Part shown: positions 6,079-6,355 of the stretch, piece by piece | Layout of the letters: the number at the start of each line of letters is the position of its first letter | How positions within the stretch are numbered: the first letter of the stretch is position 1 | Assembly (NCBI GenBank): GCA_031285415.1 | Contig: JAITWF010000046.1 | Span: forward strand, 1-6,355 | Direction of reading: 5' to 3' | Origin: Deferribacteraceae bacterium | Lineage (GTDB): Bacteria > Chrysiogenota > Deferribacteres > Deferribacterales > JAISNW01 | Length of the DNA: 6,355 nt | Notes under the pieces: model-generated | Told to the model about the DNA's origin: nothing | The model's input: only the letters and a program-made list of their open reading frames with translations | Databases searched by the model: none | Made by a program: the position numbers and the translations under genes

Positions 6079-6210
6079 TTACTCAACTATCCTATACTGT
6101 CCACGTTCAATGTCAGATAATCCAGCTTTTAGATCATCTTCATTTTGCAATATCTCCTCCATCTCTGCGTCATCCACAACATCGATCTGTGCTATTGTTG
6201 TTTTTATCAT
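6079..6210 (-). CDS. Small acidic protein, 43 aa, possibly antitoxin-like
   Basis: Short frame from ATG 6210 to TAA 6079-6081, with GGAG seven nt upstream (6218-6221), a good SD. An in-frame ATG at 6231 would add seven residues but has no SD. The product begins MIKTTIAQIDVVDD, continues with an acidic helix (EMEEILQNEDDLKAGLSDIE) and ends RGQYRIVE. The acidic helical tail with ...DIERGQY loosely recalls the C-terminal part of small antitoxins, but the resemblance is weak and no toxin gene follows within the ~100 nt before the next promoter. A hairpin with T-rich tail lies 60 nt downstream, which favours a real transcription unit. Function unknown. Confidence 0.5.
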   Translation of the reverse strand: MIKTTIAQIDVVDDAEMEEILQNEDDLKAGLSDIERGQYRIVE

Positions 6211-6264
6211 ATTAACGCTCCAATGTGCCATGGTTGATTACAGTAAAATCATCGCAAACTCTGT

Positions 6265-6291
6265 GTCATTGCGGACTTGATCCGCAATCCA
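6265..6291 (-). repeat. 27-bp palindromic intergenic repeat, copy 2
   Basis: On the - strand TGGATTGCGGATCAAGTCCG continues to CAATGAC, matching copy 1 (1621-1647) at 25 of 27 positions. Stem ATTGCGGA/TCCGCAAT with loop TCAAG. The two changes restore pairing with each other. It lies upstream of the small 43-aa gene and in opposite orientation to copy 1, so the pair flanks the operon. Confidence 0.85.
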
Positions 6292-6298
6292 TGCAGAG

Positions 6299-6355
6299 GT
6301 AGGGGCGACGTTTGGTCGCCCATTAATATATCGGGCGGGCAGACCCCGCCCCTAC
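6299..6355. repeat. 57-bp MITE-like element with terminal inverted repeats
   Basis: Terminal inverted repeats GTAGGGGCG (6299-6307) and CGCCCCTAC (6347-6355) bound two perfect internal hairpins: GGGCGAC-gtttg-GTCGCCC (6303-6321) and GGGCGGG-cagac-CCCGCCC (6333-6351), separated by AT-rich attaatatatc. The element has no coding capacity and may continue beyond the window. The composition is much more GC-rich than its surroundings. It looks like a dispersed non-autonomous palindromic repeat. Confidence 0.75.

Noticed and set aside
1..6355. CRISPR array, tRNA or rRNA gene
   Set aside because: No regularly spaced direct repeats and no cloverleaf or rRNA-like stretch were found on either strand.

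Overview
The window reads as a piece of an accessory region of a bacterial chromosome. It is moderately AT-rich (estimated by eye, not counted), has Shine-Dalgarno led genes, a hybrid histidine kinase, remnants of antitoxin-like genes and several palindromic intergenic repeats. No ribosomal or housekeeping marker is present, so I cannot place the organism below the level of Bacteria.

Left part (2-1594, + strand): the 3' portion of a hybrid sensor histidine kinase (linker, PAS, HisKA, HATPase_c, receiver). Its frame is open to the window edge, so its true start and probably its sensor/membrane part lie upstream. It is followed by a 27-bp palindromic repeat and then by an N-terminally truncated Phd/YefM-type antitoxin fragment (1653-1859) with no toxin partner. 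A purine-rich stretch with a hairpin (1894-1940) separates this from the convergent genes on the other strand.

Centre (1945-5668, - strand): a tight three-gene operon that is the main item of interest. In transcription order it encodes a 91-aa protein I do not recognise, a 695-aa protein with a zinc-metallopeptidase motif (HEAGH at 401-405, candidate third ligand E536), and a 461-aa protein with a divergent GGDEF/nucleotide-cyclase-like palm domain (metal Asp D91, GGDEF at 133-137) plus an unrecognised C-terminal region. The genes are 6 nt apart and overlapping by 32 nt, so they are probably translationally coupled. By eye, the first ~190 residues of the peptidase protein parallel the palm protein in motif order and spacing but lack the catalytic residues. 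This suggests an active palm paired with a degenerate palm fused to a protease. An inferred role is nucleotide-signal-controlled proteolysis, perhaps in stress response or defence. I do not recognise the combination as a named system.

Right part (5669-6355): a sigma70-like promoter on the - strand (TTGACA, 17 nt, TAGAGT), with an inverted repeat over its -10, drives a leader of about 280 nt containing two strong stem-loops before the operon's first SD. Upstream of that is a small SD-led gene of 43 aa on the - strand with a weak terminator, then a second copy of the 27-bp palindrome (opposite orientation, with a compensatory base-pair change), and a 57-bp MITE-like repeat with terminal inverted repeats ending exactly at the window edge.
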